Positions 7,544-14,207 of a stretch of 47,223 nt of DNA are shown here, piece after piece. The notes under the pieces are model-generated. The model did no database searches. It saw only the letters and a list, made by a program, of their open reading frames with translations, and had not been told where the DNA came from. This DNA is from Chitinophagaceae bacterium (lineage in GTDB: Bacteria > Bacteroidota > Bacteroidia > Chitinophagales > Chitinophagaceae). Both the position numbers and the translations under genes were made by a program. How positions within the stretch are numbered: the stretch's first letter is position 1; the number at the start of each line of letters is the position of its first letter. The stretch is from contig JAICZH010000012.1 in assembly GCA_025933775.1 (NCBI GenBank), positions 1-47,223 of the forward strand, written 5' to 3'.

Positions 7544-8650
7544 CTAATCTTTCAACCCTTTAATTTCAACACGAACATCGGTTGTGCAGGGTTTTCCAAA
7601 TTCTGCTTCTATAGATTTTTTACTGTTGATGATTTTATAAAAATCATCTAAATATTTAAAAACAAATTTTACATATTTAGGATTAAGTAAAGAACAGTTT
7701 CTGTACAAATTATAAATCGCAATCTTTTGTTCATTAAACAATGAAAATGTTTCTGTAAAAACTTTTGTATCTGGCTCGCAAAAGCCACGATACAACCGAT
7801 CGCGCACAGAAGAAATATCCAACTCCGGCGCCGGTCCTGCATACGATGCATCTACAATTCCTGCATGATCGAAATCATAAGGAACAGCCACAGGCTTGGC
7901 TTTCAAAGAATCATTTGTAAGCAAAACAATATTTTGCAAATAAGGAACCGACCAATCTGTGTTGCCAATCATATATTCAAAAACGGCAAGCTTTTTAAAT
8001 TCTTCGCGGTTGGTATTTTGCATAGAAAACATTTTTCGTTTCCATACATACACATCATTGCGATCGGCGAGTTGTTTTTCATCTTCAATTAAAATGCAAT
8101 AATGCGTTTCCGGTTTTCGCTGATTCAGCGAGTCTTCAAAATCAACCATTACCAATTTTGCATTGAAACTTTTTTTAGTAATTAAATTATATATTTTATA
8201 CACAAGCCATTCTCTCACTACATAATCATCTCCCTGGCAGGGAACAACTAATTTTAATTTATGTTGATTTTCAAACATTGAATTTTTATTTTTTGATTTT
8301 GCAAAATCTAAAAGAAGCGGCGGCATTTTACAATTACTTTTTATTCGCCTGAAATGTCCTCTTGTTTTTATCAATATTTTTAAAGAAACCATACTGCTAT
8401 CCTTGTCCAGGTATTGAAGCAGCATTGGATGGTAAGAACTATTATCACTTCTGTCGTTGTATAAGCTGTTTAGTTTACCGGTGAGTTTAAAATGAAAAAT
8501 ATCATCGCCTTCAAAAAGAGTATTCTTCGTATAGGCATTACCGCCTGCCTGTCCGGCAGGCAGGTTAGTTTCAGTATTTTTTTGCGCATGAATTGGTAAA
8601 GAAAAAATAATGCAATAAAAAATGATATACAGAGCAAACTTGTAAAACAT
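7544..8650 (-). CDS. Secreted protein with atypical-kinase-like (CotH/HipA-like) motifs
   Basis: 368 residues from the ATG at 8650; the track start (8671) is a TTG that is part of a TAGATTTG promoter box. Signal peptide MFYKFALYIIFYCIIFSLPIHAQ. The body has KILIKTRGHFRR and PPLLLDFAKSK (substrate-loop-like strands), HKLKLVVPC, VREWLVYKIYNLIT, then AVFEYMIGNTDWS...LQNIVLL and VAVPYDFDHAG. The order NTD...N...DFD resembles the catalytic D, metal-binding N and DFD of CotH, HipA and PI3K-like kinases. A secreted CotH-like phosphotransferase is an inference; homology cannot be tested here. Odd feature: near the N-terminus LPAGQAGGNAYTK is encoded by a repeat plus a palindrome inserted in frame. 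It lies between GH20 and the prenyl synthase gene. Confidence 0.7.
   Translation of the reverse strand: MFYKFALYIIFYCIIFSLPIHAQKNTETNLPAGQAGGNAYTKNTLFEGDDIFHFKLTGKLNSLYNDRSDNSSYHPMLLQYLDKDSSMVSLKILIKTRGHFRRIKSNCKMPPLLLDFAKSKNKNSMFENQHKLKLVVPCQGDDYVVREWLVYKIYNLITKKSFNAKLVMVDFEDSLNQRKPETHYCILIEDEKQLADRNDVYVWKRKMFSMQNTNREEFKKLAVFEYMIGNTDWSVPYLQNIVLLTNDSLKAKPVAVPYDFDHAGIVDASYAGPAPELDISSVRDRLYRGFCEPDTKVFTETFSLFNEQKIAIYNLYRNCSLLNPKYVKFVFKYLDDFYKIINSKKSIEAEFGKPCTTDVRVEIKGLKD
8525..8564. repeat. Interspersed repeat copy fused to GC palindrome, inside a CDS
   Basis: CTTCGTATAGGCATTACCG (8525-8543) differs by one base from the intergenic copy at 35729. It is followed without gap by CCTGCCTGTCCGGCAGGCAGG (8544-8564), whose 8-bp arms CCTGCCTG/CAGGCAGG form a hairpin. 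Both lie in frame in the kinase-like gene and encode LPAGQAGGNAYTK on the minus strand. Confidence 0.8.
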
Positions 8651-8668
8651 GTCATTTACAATTTGGTA

Positions 8669-8676
8669 CAAATCTA
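8669..8676 (-). promoter_or_regulatory. Promoter -7 box (TAGATTTG)
   Basis: TAGATTTG on the minus strand, 18 nt before the ATG at 8650 of the kinase-like gene. It excludes the TTG start at 8671 used by the ORF track, which falls within the box. Confidence 0.55.
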
Positions 8677-8760
8677 TTTTTTATTTTGAAAAATTGCAAT
8701 GGCGCTGGTTTCATGCAAAGAAAAATGAGTAAGCAAGGGCGCAATATGATTTCTTATTTT

Positions 8761-8780
8761 CTTTGCGGCTTTGCGAGAAA
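8761..8780. repeat. CTTTGCGGCTTTGCGAGAAA repeat
   Basis: Second copy of the CTTTGCGNCTTTGCG family, just after the stop of the prenyl synthase gene on the plus-strand side of the gap. A weak inverted partner (AAGCAAGGGCGCAA) begins at 8731. Confidence 0.7.
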
Positions 8781-8794
8781 AAAATATTTAAATA

Positions 8795-9880
8795 TTACAT
8801 TTCTCTGTCCAATAAATAATGAGCCAATTCTTCCAAAGGCTTTTTTCTTGAAGACAGAACGGCAATTTCTTCAAGATGTTCCATAGCTTTTGATGTGTAT
8901 TTTGCTTTAAGTTCTTTGGCCCATTCATCCACTTTGCACGATTTGTAAATGTTTATAACACGAATAATTTTATCATCATCATTATTTTTTAAAAGATGAT
9001 GCAACTCTTTCAATTGCGATGCAGAACAAATATTCATAGCTTGTATTAAAAGAAAAGTTTTTTTATTGGCAATAATATCGCCGCCATTTTTTTTACCAAA
9101 TTTTTCAGGATCGCCAAAAGCATCTAAATAATCATCCTGCACCTGGAAAGCAATGCCGAGATTTTTTCCAAACTCATATAAATGTTGTTGATTGCCTAAT
9201 CCGGCTCCGCCAAGCACAGCGCCCAGGCGAAGGCTTGCAGCAAGCAACACCGAAGTTTTTAACTCAATCATTTTTTCATAATCATCAAGATTTACATTTT
9301 CACTTTTTTCTTGCAAAGAAGTTCTTTGGGCAAATTCCATATCAAGCTGTTGCCCTTCACAAACCTGCATCGCTGTATTATTAAAAAGATGAAGCACCTG
9401 GTGAATATGTTCGTTGTGTATTTTATTGATGCATTCGTAAGCCGCTACCAGCATTACATCTCCTGAAAGCAATGCAGTGGGTTCACCATATTTCGTATGC
9501 ACCGTTTGTATGCCGCGTCGCAGCGGCGCTTTATCCATAATGTCATCATGAATGAGCGTGAAATTGTGAAACAATTCTATCGCAAAGGCAACATTCCATG
9601 CATCTGGATTAATGGTATCGAACAATTCATTGCCCATAATGCACATCACCGGACGAATGCGTTTACCCTTCACCGTTAGTAAATATTGAGCAGCATCATA
9701 TAGGTTTTCCGGGCATTGAGGAAAATGGCGAACATTAAATTTTTCTTCAAAAAGTTGTGAGAGTTGTTTAAAGGAATGCAGCCCCCTAACACCCGAAGGG
9801 GAAGGAACATGGGTGGCAGCCCCCTGTCCCCCGACGGGAGAACTTTGGTTCATACCTTTTAATGATTTTTCAAGCGCCAT
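8795..9880 (-). CDS. Polyprenyl diphosphate synthase (trans-isoprenyl)
   Basis: 361 residues. Full all-helical synthase with GKRIRPVMCIMG (KxRP substrate site), first aspartate-rich motif LIHDDIMD (D112, D113, D116), RRG following, and second motif QVQDDYLD (from D249). It makes a long-chain prenyl diphosphate from IPP and an allylic primer, probably for menaquinone or another membrane isoprenoid; chain length cannot be set from the sequence. Odd feature: residues about 12-33 (SSPVGGQGAATHVPSPSGVRG) come from two tandem copies of a GC-rich repeat, so the native N-terminus may have been MALEKSLKG.. or M/L-HSFKQLSQLFE. The ATG at 9880 is the first start and reads through the insert. It lies 137 nt downstream of RNase R on the same strand. 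Confidence 0.92.
   Translation of the reverse strand: MALEKSLKGMNQSSPVGGQGAATHVPSPSGVRGLHSFKQLSQLFEEKFNVRHFPQCPENLYDAAQYLLTVKGKRIRPVMCIMGNELFDTINPDAWNVAFAIELFHNFTLIHDDIMDKAPLRRGIQTVHTKYGEPTALLSGDVMLVAAYECINKIHNEHIHQVLHLFNNTAMQVCEGQQLDMEFAQRTSLQEKSENVNLDDYEKMIELKTSVLLAASLRLGAVLGGAGLGNQQHLYEFGKNLGIAFQVQDDYLDAFGDPEKFGKKNGGDIIANKKTFLLIQAMNICSASQLKELHHLLKNNDDDKIIRVINIYKSCKVDEWAKELKAKYTSKAMEHLEEIAVLSSRKKPLEELAHYLLDREM
9780..9845. repeat. Two tandem GC-rich repeat units within the prenyl synthase N-terminus
   Basis: Minus strand reads TCTCCCGTCGGGGGACAGGG then TTCCCCTTCGGGTGTTAGGG, each followed by GGCTG. Each unit has a short CCCC-TTCG-GGG-type hairpin. A third, single unit lies at 22465. Base composition is far more GC-rich than the flanks, and the unit reads through in frame. 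Confidence 0.75.
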
Positions 9881-9994
9881 TTATTTAAAAGATACATTTC
9901 ATTATTAAAATTGTTTCTATTCAATTTTCACTCTATATTTTATCTTCACAAAACGATGCTAAGAATCTATTATCTTCTCTTTGCATATTCTTTT

Positions 9995-10014
9995 CTTTGC
10001 GGCTTTGCGGGAAA
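9995..10014. repeat. CTTTGCGGCTTTGCGGGAAA repeat
   Basis: Third copy of the CTTTGCGNCTTTGCG family, ending 4 nt before the RNase R stop codon region, in the same orientation as the copies at 7500 and 8761 and likewise in the 3' flank of a minus-strand gene. Confidence 0.7.
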
Positions 10015-10017
10015 GTT

Positions 10018-11991
10018 TTATTTCTTCTTTCCCTTTGCGGCCTTCACTTTCAGGCTTTCAATATTGGGTATCCATTCAAAATCAAGCTGCCTTTTTTCAA
10101 GATTTGCAGCCACGAGTTTTATTTTTATTTTATCCCCCATTCTGAATTTTTTTCCGGTATGTAATCCTACTAACGCATAATCGCTGTCATCGTGCCGGAA
10201 GTCATCATAATCTGAAAGATCTTTTACTGATACAAGCCCTTCGCATTTTTCATTCACAGTTTCTACCCAAAAACCAAAGGCAGCTACGCCGCTTATAATT
10301 CCTTCCATATCTTCTCCTACTTTATCCATCATAAACTCCACTTGCTTGTATTTATTTCCTGCACGTTCTGCATCCATTGCGGCTCTTTCTTTTGCGCTGC
10401 AATGCTTGCATTTTTCTTCCATCTTTTTATCAGGATAAATATTTTTTTCAATAACATCATATAAAATTCGATGCACTAAAATATCCGGATAGCGGCGAAT
10501 GGGCGAAGTGAAATGACAGTAATATTCAAAGCCCAATCCATAATGCCCGATGTTTTCGGAAGTATAAATTGCTTTAGCCATTGTGCGGATACCGAGCTGC
10601 TCAAGCACGTGCTGCTCTGGCTTTCCATGCACATCTTTCAATAATTGATTAAACGATGCAGCCACTTCGGCTTCATTATTCATATTAAATTTATAACCGA
10701 ATTTTTTTGCAAAAGCAACAAAAGGTTTTAATTTTTCTTCATCGGGTGTATCGTGAATACGATAAGGAAAAGGAATTGGTTTTTTATCAATTTTTATTTT
10801 AGCAACATAAGCCGCAACCGTGCGATTGGCGAGCAACATAAATTCTTCAATCAATTGATGCGCTTCTTTACTTTCTTTTACAATAATTCCGATTGGTTTG
10901 CCATTTTCATCTAATTGAAATTTTATTTCGGTAGAAGAAAAATTGATAGCGCCGTTTTTAAATCTTTCTTTACGAAAATCTTTTGCAAGTGCATTAAGAT
11001 GTAAAATTTCCTCAACATATTTTCCGTTTTTCGATTCAATAATTTCCTGCACTTCATCATAATTAAAACGGTGATTGCTGTGAATAATCGTTTTACCAAT
11101 CCAATAATTTTTTACTTTTCCTTTATTGTTTATTTTAAAAATAATGGAGAACGTAAATTTATCTTCCTTCGGACGCAAAGAACAAAGTTCATTTGAAATT
11201 TTTTCAGGAAGCATCGGGTTTACGCGGTCTGGCAAATACACACTTGTTGCTCTTGTATATCCTTCCTCATCCAGCGCTGTAGCGGGTTTTACGAAATGGC
11301 TCACATCGGCAATGTGAACGCCAATTTCATATTCGTCCCTATCAATTTTTTTTATGGAAAGTGCATCATCAAAATCTTTTGCATCGGCAGGGTCAATGGT
11401 AAATGTAAGCACATCGCGATAATCTTTTCGTCTATCCATCTCCGTTATATCAATGGCTTCGTTCAATAAATTTGTTTCATCCAAAACATTTTTAGGAAAC
11501 TCTAAAGGAAATCCATTTTGAATCAAGATTTCTTTCATGGCAAGGTCGTTGCGATCTTTTGCCTGCAATACATTTACTACTTCGCCTTCGGGTTTTCTTT
11601 CGCCTTTATCCCATTTTAAAAATCGCACCACTACCCTGTCATTATTTTTAGCGCCATTTAAATTTTTTGCGTTGATATAAAAATCGGGCATTGGCTTTTG
11701 TGTGTCGGGTTTAAAAAAACCAAAGTTTTCATTCACTTCAATATCGCCGATAAATTCAATTTGTTTTCTCTCAATAACATCTTCCACCACGCCTTCAATA
11801 CGCCTGCCATTGGACTGTTTTAATTGCACGCTCACCATATCGCCATGCATGGCTTTATTAAAATCATTTGGCCGCACCAGCACATCATTGCTTCTTCCTT
11901 CGGCAATTACATAACCAATACCAGAGCGTGTTATATCGAGAATACCTGTTACCAGTGAGGGATTTTTTTTCTTTCCGTTTTTTTTACTCAT
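10018..11991 (-). CDS. rnr: Ribonuclease R (RNase II/RNB family)
   Basis: 657 residues from the ATG at 11991 (MSKKNGKKKNPSL); the track start at 12036 is a TTG and adds residues unlike the family. N-terminal cold-shock OB domains (ITRSGIGYVIAEG, FGFFKPDTQ), then the RNB catalytic domain with FTIDPADAKDFDDALS, whose aspartates bind the two metal ions, HIADVSHFV, and YCHFTSPIRRYPDILVHR. An S1 domain (GIISGVAAFGFWVETVN) and a basic tail (KAAKGKKK) close it. RNase R degrades structured RNA 3' to 5' and takes part in rRNA and tmRNA quality control. Upstream of the prenyl synthase gene; a weak TActTTTG-like box is near 12030. Confidence 0.95.
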   Translation of the reverse strand: MSKKNGKKKNPSLVTGILDITRSGIGYVIAEGRSNDVLVRPNDFNKAMHGDMVSVQLKQSNGRRIEGVVEDVIERKQIEFIGDIEVNENFGFFKPDTQKPMPDFYINAKNLNGAKNNDRVVVRFLKWDKGERKPEGEVVNVLQAKDRNDLAMKEILIQNGFPLEFPKNVLDETNLLNEAIDITEMDRRKDYRDVLTFTIDPADAKDFDDALSIKKIDRDEYEIGVHIADVSHFVKPATALDEEGYTRATSVYLPDRVNPMLPEKISNELCSLRPKEDKFTFSIIFKINNKGKVKNYWIGKTIIHSNHRFNYDEVQEIIESKNGKYVEEILHLNALAKDFRKERFKNGAINFSSTEIKFQLDENGKPIGIIVKESKEAHQLIEEFMLLANRTVAAYVAKIKIDKKPIPFPYRIHDTPDEEKLKPFVAFAKKFGYKFNMNNEAEVAASFNQLLKDVHGKPEQHVLEQLGIRTMAKAIYTSENIGHYGLGFEYYCHFTSPIRRYPDILVHRILYDVIEKNIYPDKKMEEKCKHCSAKERAAMDAERAGNKYKQVEFMMDKVGEDMEGIISGVAAFGFWVETVNEKCEGLVSVKDLSDYDDFRHDDSDYALVGLHTGKKFRMGDKIKIKLVAANLEKRQLDFEWIPNIESLKVKAAKGKKK

Positions 11992-12302
11992 AAATTTCTT
12001 TCGTCCGCATTTAATATCTGTGCGCAATTTACGCAAAGTATTGTTAAGAGGTGCCAGGGATAAGATATAAAGCGAAGATACTTATTTAGCTTACCGCTCC
12101 AATTCCATGTTCAAAAATGAGCAGCAATAGTTTCATTAATTTTTCTATCTTAATTTGGTATTTTTATTGTATTATAATTTATCATCTAATAAGCGATTGC
12201 AATAGTGCAGAGATCAATAATCACTTTGATATAGATTAATCATTTATTGTTTAAATATTTTTTTGAAACCTAAATTAATTTTTTGTATTTAAATTTTAAA
12301 AA

Positions 12303-12683
12303 ATGGAAAATAACCCTTCTTCACAAAACGGTAAAATTTGTTACCTCGAAATTCCTGCCACAAATATTGACGCATCTGTTTCTTTTTATAAAGAAGTTTT
12401 TGGATGGCAGATAAGAAAACGCAGCGATGGAGAAATTGCTTTTGATGATGGCGTGGGACAAGTAAGCGGCACGTGGGTTTTGGGCCGTAAGCCTATGAAA
12501 GAAATCGGAATTGTAATTTCTATAATGGTAGATGACGCCATTGCCACGGTGGATGCCATCGTAGCGCATGGAGGAATAATTATTAAAGGAGTTGGCGAAG
12601 ATGCCCCGGAGATTACTGCACATTTTACCGACCCGGCAGGAAATATTTTTGGGATTTACCAGGAGCCGAAAAGTAAAAATTAG
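12303..12683 (+). CDS. VOC (glyoxalase/bleomycin-resistance) family protein
   Basis: 126 residues, a single VOC unit pair. It starts with CYLEIPATNIDASVSFYKEVFGW, the standard beta-alpha-beta opening with the FYxxVFGW motif. It ends with VVAHGG-like and FTDPAGNIFGIYQEP, the usual closing strand. The first metal-binding His of glyoxalase I is not present, so it is more likely a small-molecule-binding or lyase-like VOC member than a true glyoxalase. No operon partner; it converges with the ferritin gene across a 47-nt gap that carries an interspersed repeat. Substrate unknown. Confidence 0.88.
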   Translation: MENNPSSQNGKICYLEIPATNIDASVSFYKEVFGWQIRKRSDGEIAFDDGVGQVSGTWVLGRKPMKEIGIVISIMVDDAIATVDAIVAHGGIIIKGVGEDAPEITAHFTDPAGNIFGIYQEPKSKN

Positions 12684-12690
12684 AATAGCG

Positions 12691-12713
12691 AAACTAACGG
12701 TAACGCATAAACG
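12691..12713. repeat. Interspersed repeat, copy D (AACTAACGGTAACGCATAAACG)
   Basis: AACTAACGGTAACGCATAAA and flanking CG, identical over 21 nt to copies at 25146 and 44596. It lies between the convergent VOC and ferritin genes. Confidence 0.85.
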
Positions 12714-12730
12714 CTTTTTTATAAAGCCAC

Positions 12731-13282
12731 TTATGGATTCTCCACCGTTTTACTTTCAGCAAGGTCAGCGTCGTCAGGTGTACTTTTCATATCACGGTCA
12801 AGAGAATATAATGATGCACCGGATGCACTTTCGCCGCCTGCAATTTTAATTTTATCGAGCATATTCATTACCATCGTTTCTTCTTCTGTTTGTTCCTTTA
12901 CAAACCATTGCATAAAATTCCATGTTGCCCAATCTTCTTCGTCCAGGCTCATTTTTACAATTTTATAAATGCTGGTGGTATTATCCACTTCATGCGAAAA
13001 TGCTTTGTTGAAACAATCCTGCACATTTGCCGGATCGGGCGGCGGCGCAGCAATGGCCTGCACTTTCACCTTTGCACCTCTTTCAAGTATGTATTCAAGA
13101 ATTTTCATCATGTGGCTTCTTTCTTCATTGGCATGACGAAAAAGGAAATTGGCAATGCCATCGTAGCCTTCTGCTTCAGCCCATGAGCCATAAGACAAAT
13201 ATATTTGCGAAGCATACGCTTCTTTAGTCATTTGATTATTTAATGCAGCGCATAAAGTTTTACTCAACCGGTTTGTATCCAT
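12731..13282 (-). CDS. ftnA: Ferritin (non-haem, bacterial FtnA type)
   Basis: 183 residues, four-helix ferritin fold. All ferroxidase residues of E. coli FtnA are found at a constant offset of 4: E21, E54, H57, E98, E130, Q131 and E134, within KEAYASQIYLSYGSWAE, ANEERSHMMKILEYI and VKEQTEEE. No haem-ligand Met position is implied. It stores iron as a mineral inside a 24-subunit cage in the cytoplasm and protects against iron-driven oxidation. The C-terminus has an extra tail (about 165-183, KSTPDDADLAESKTVENP) beyond the FtnA helix. Stand-alone gene; I see no clear Fur-like operator upstream. Confidence 0.95.
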   Translation of the reverse strand: MDTNRLSKTLCAALNNQMTKEAYASQIYLSYGSWAEAEGYDGIANFLFRHANEERSHMMKILEYILERGAKVKVQAIAAPPPDPANVQDCFNKAFSHEVDNTTSIYKIVKMSLDEEDWATWNFMQWFVKEQTEEETMVMNMLDKIKIAGGESASGASLYSLDRDMKSTPDDADLAESKTVENP

Positions 13283-13462
13283 TTTATTAAATTTATTAAT
13301 GATAGCTTTAACTTGAAATCGAAATTAGTGTTTTTTGTAAACAACAATTTTATACATGAAAATGTTTAAAAAATTTATTTAAACAATTTTATTAATAAAA
13401 CTTTTTTATAATAACAGATTCAGTTTAATTGGCCTTTTAAAAAAATCTTTATAATGTTTATT

Positions 13463-13470
13463 TACCTTTG
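13463..13470 (+). promoter_or_regulatory. Promoter -7 box (TACCTTTG)
   Basis: TACCTTTG, 14 nt before the ATG at 13485 of the flavin reductase gene. The upstream stretch is AT-rich and shared with the divergent ferritin gene. Confidence 0.6.
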
Positions 13471-13484
13471 TTAAAATATTTACC

Positions 13485-14153
13485 ATGGAAGAGCATATTG
13501 TAAAGATTCTCGAAATACAACAGGTTACGCATGATGTAAAAAGTTTTAAGATAGAAAAGCCGGAGGGTTATCATTTCAAACCGGGCCAGGCTACTGAGGT
13601 TTCGGTAAATGAAAAGGATTGGAAGGGAGAAAAAAGGCCATTCACTTTTACATCGTTAAATACAGATAGTTTTCTTCAGTTTACCATTAAGCGATATGAA
13701 AATCATCATGGCGTTACGGATAAACTGCATCAATTAAAAACGGGGGATACCATTATAATCCGAGATGTGTGGGGCGCTATTGAATACAAAGGCCCGGGAT
13801 ATTTTATTGCAGGCGGCGCAGGCATTACGCCTTTCATTTCTATACTGCGGCAATTGAATCAAACAAATGCATTGCAGGGAAATACTTTATTTTTTTCAAA
13901 CAAAACTGATGCAGATATTATTTATAAAGATGAATTAAAAAAAATGCTCGGCGATAATGCTGTTTTTATAATTACAAAAGAAAAAAACAGTAAATACAAA
14001 ACTGGTTATATCAATAAAGATTTTATTAAAGAGAATGTAAATGATTTTAAAAAACATTTTTATGTATGCGGCCCGGATGAAATGGTAAAAGCAATAACCG
14101 ACACCCTCTCAAACTTAGGCGCATCAACAGATGCAGTGGTATTTGAAAAATAA
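13485..14153 (+). CDS. Ferredoxin-NADP(+) reductase-like FAD oxidoreductase
   Basis: 222 residues, lacking an iron-sulfur domain, so a minimal FNR module. FAD-binding barrel (1-95): GYHFKPGQATEVSV and RPFTFTSL (the RxYS-type flavin motif). NAD(P)-binding domain (about 100-222): GYFIAGGAGITPFISILRQL, a GGxGITP nucleotide loop, and HFYVCGPDEMVKAI, the CGP motif. It transfers electrons between NAD(P)H and a flavin or iron-sulfur partner; the partner is not identified. It is cytoplasmic. Single gene, divergent from ferritin; the pairing might link it to iron release, but that is only a suggestion. Confidence 0.88.
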   Translation: MEEHIVKILEIQQVTHDVKSFKIEKPEGYHFKPGQATEVSVNEKDWKGEKRPFTFTSLNTDSFLQFTIKRYENHHGVTDKLHQLKTGDTIIIRDVWGAIEYKGPGYFIAGGAGITPFISILRQLNQTNALQGNTLFFSNKTDADIIYKDELKKMLGDNAVFIITKEKNSKYKTGYINKDFIKENVNDFKKHFYVCGPDEMVKAITDTLSNLGASTDAVVFEK

Positions 14154-14207
14154 AAGGGATGTAGAAACACCCCTGATGTATGCTTGATATGAGAAAAAAT
14201 ATGTGGA

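Noticed and set aside
12037-12302. Possible small gene or RNA in the 266-nt gap upstream of RNase R
   Set aside because: No ORF with coding pattern, no hairpin with a T-run, and AT-rich sequence only; treated as the shared promoter region of rnr and the VOC gene.
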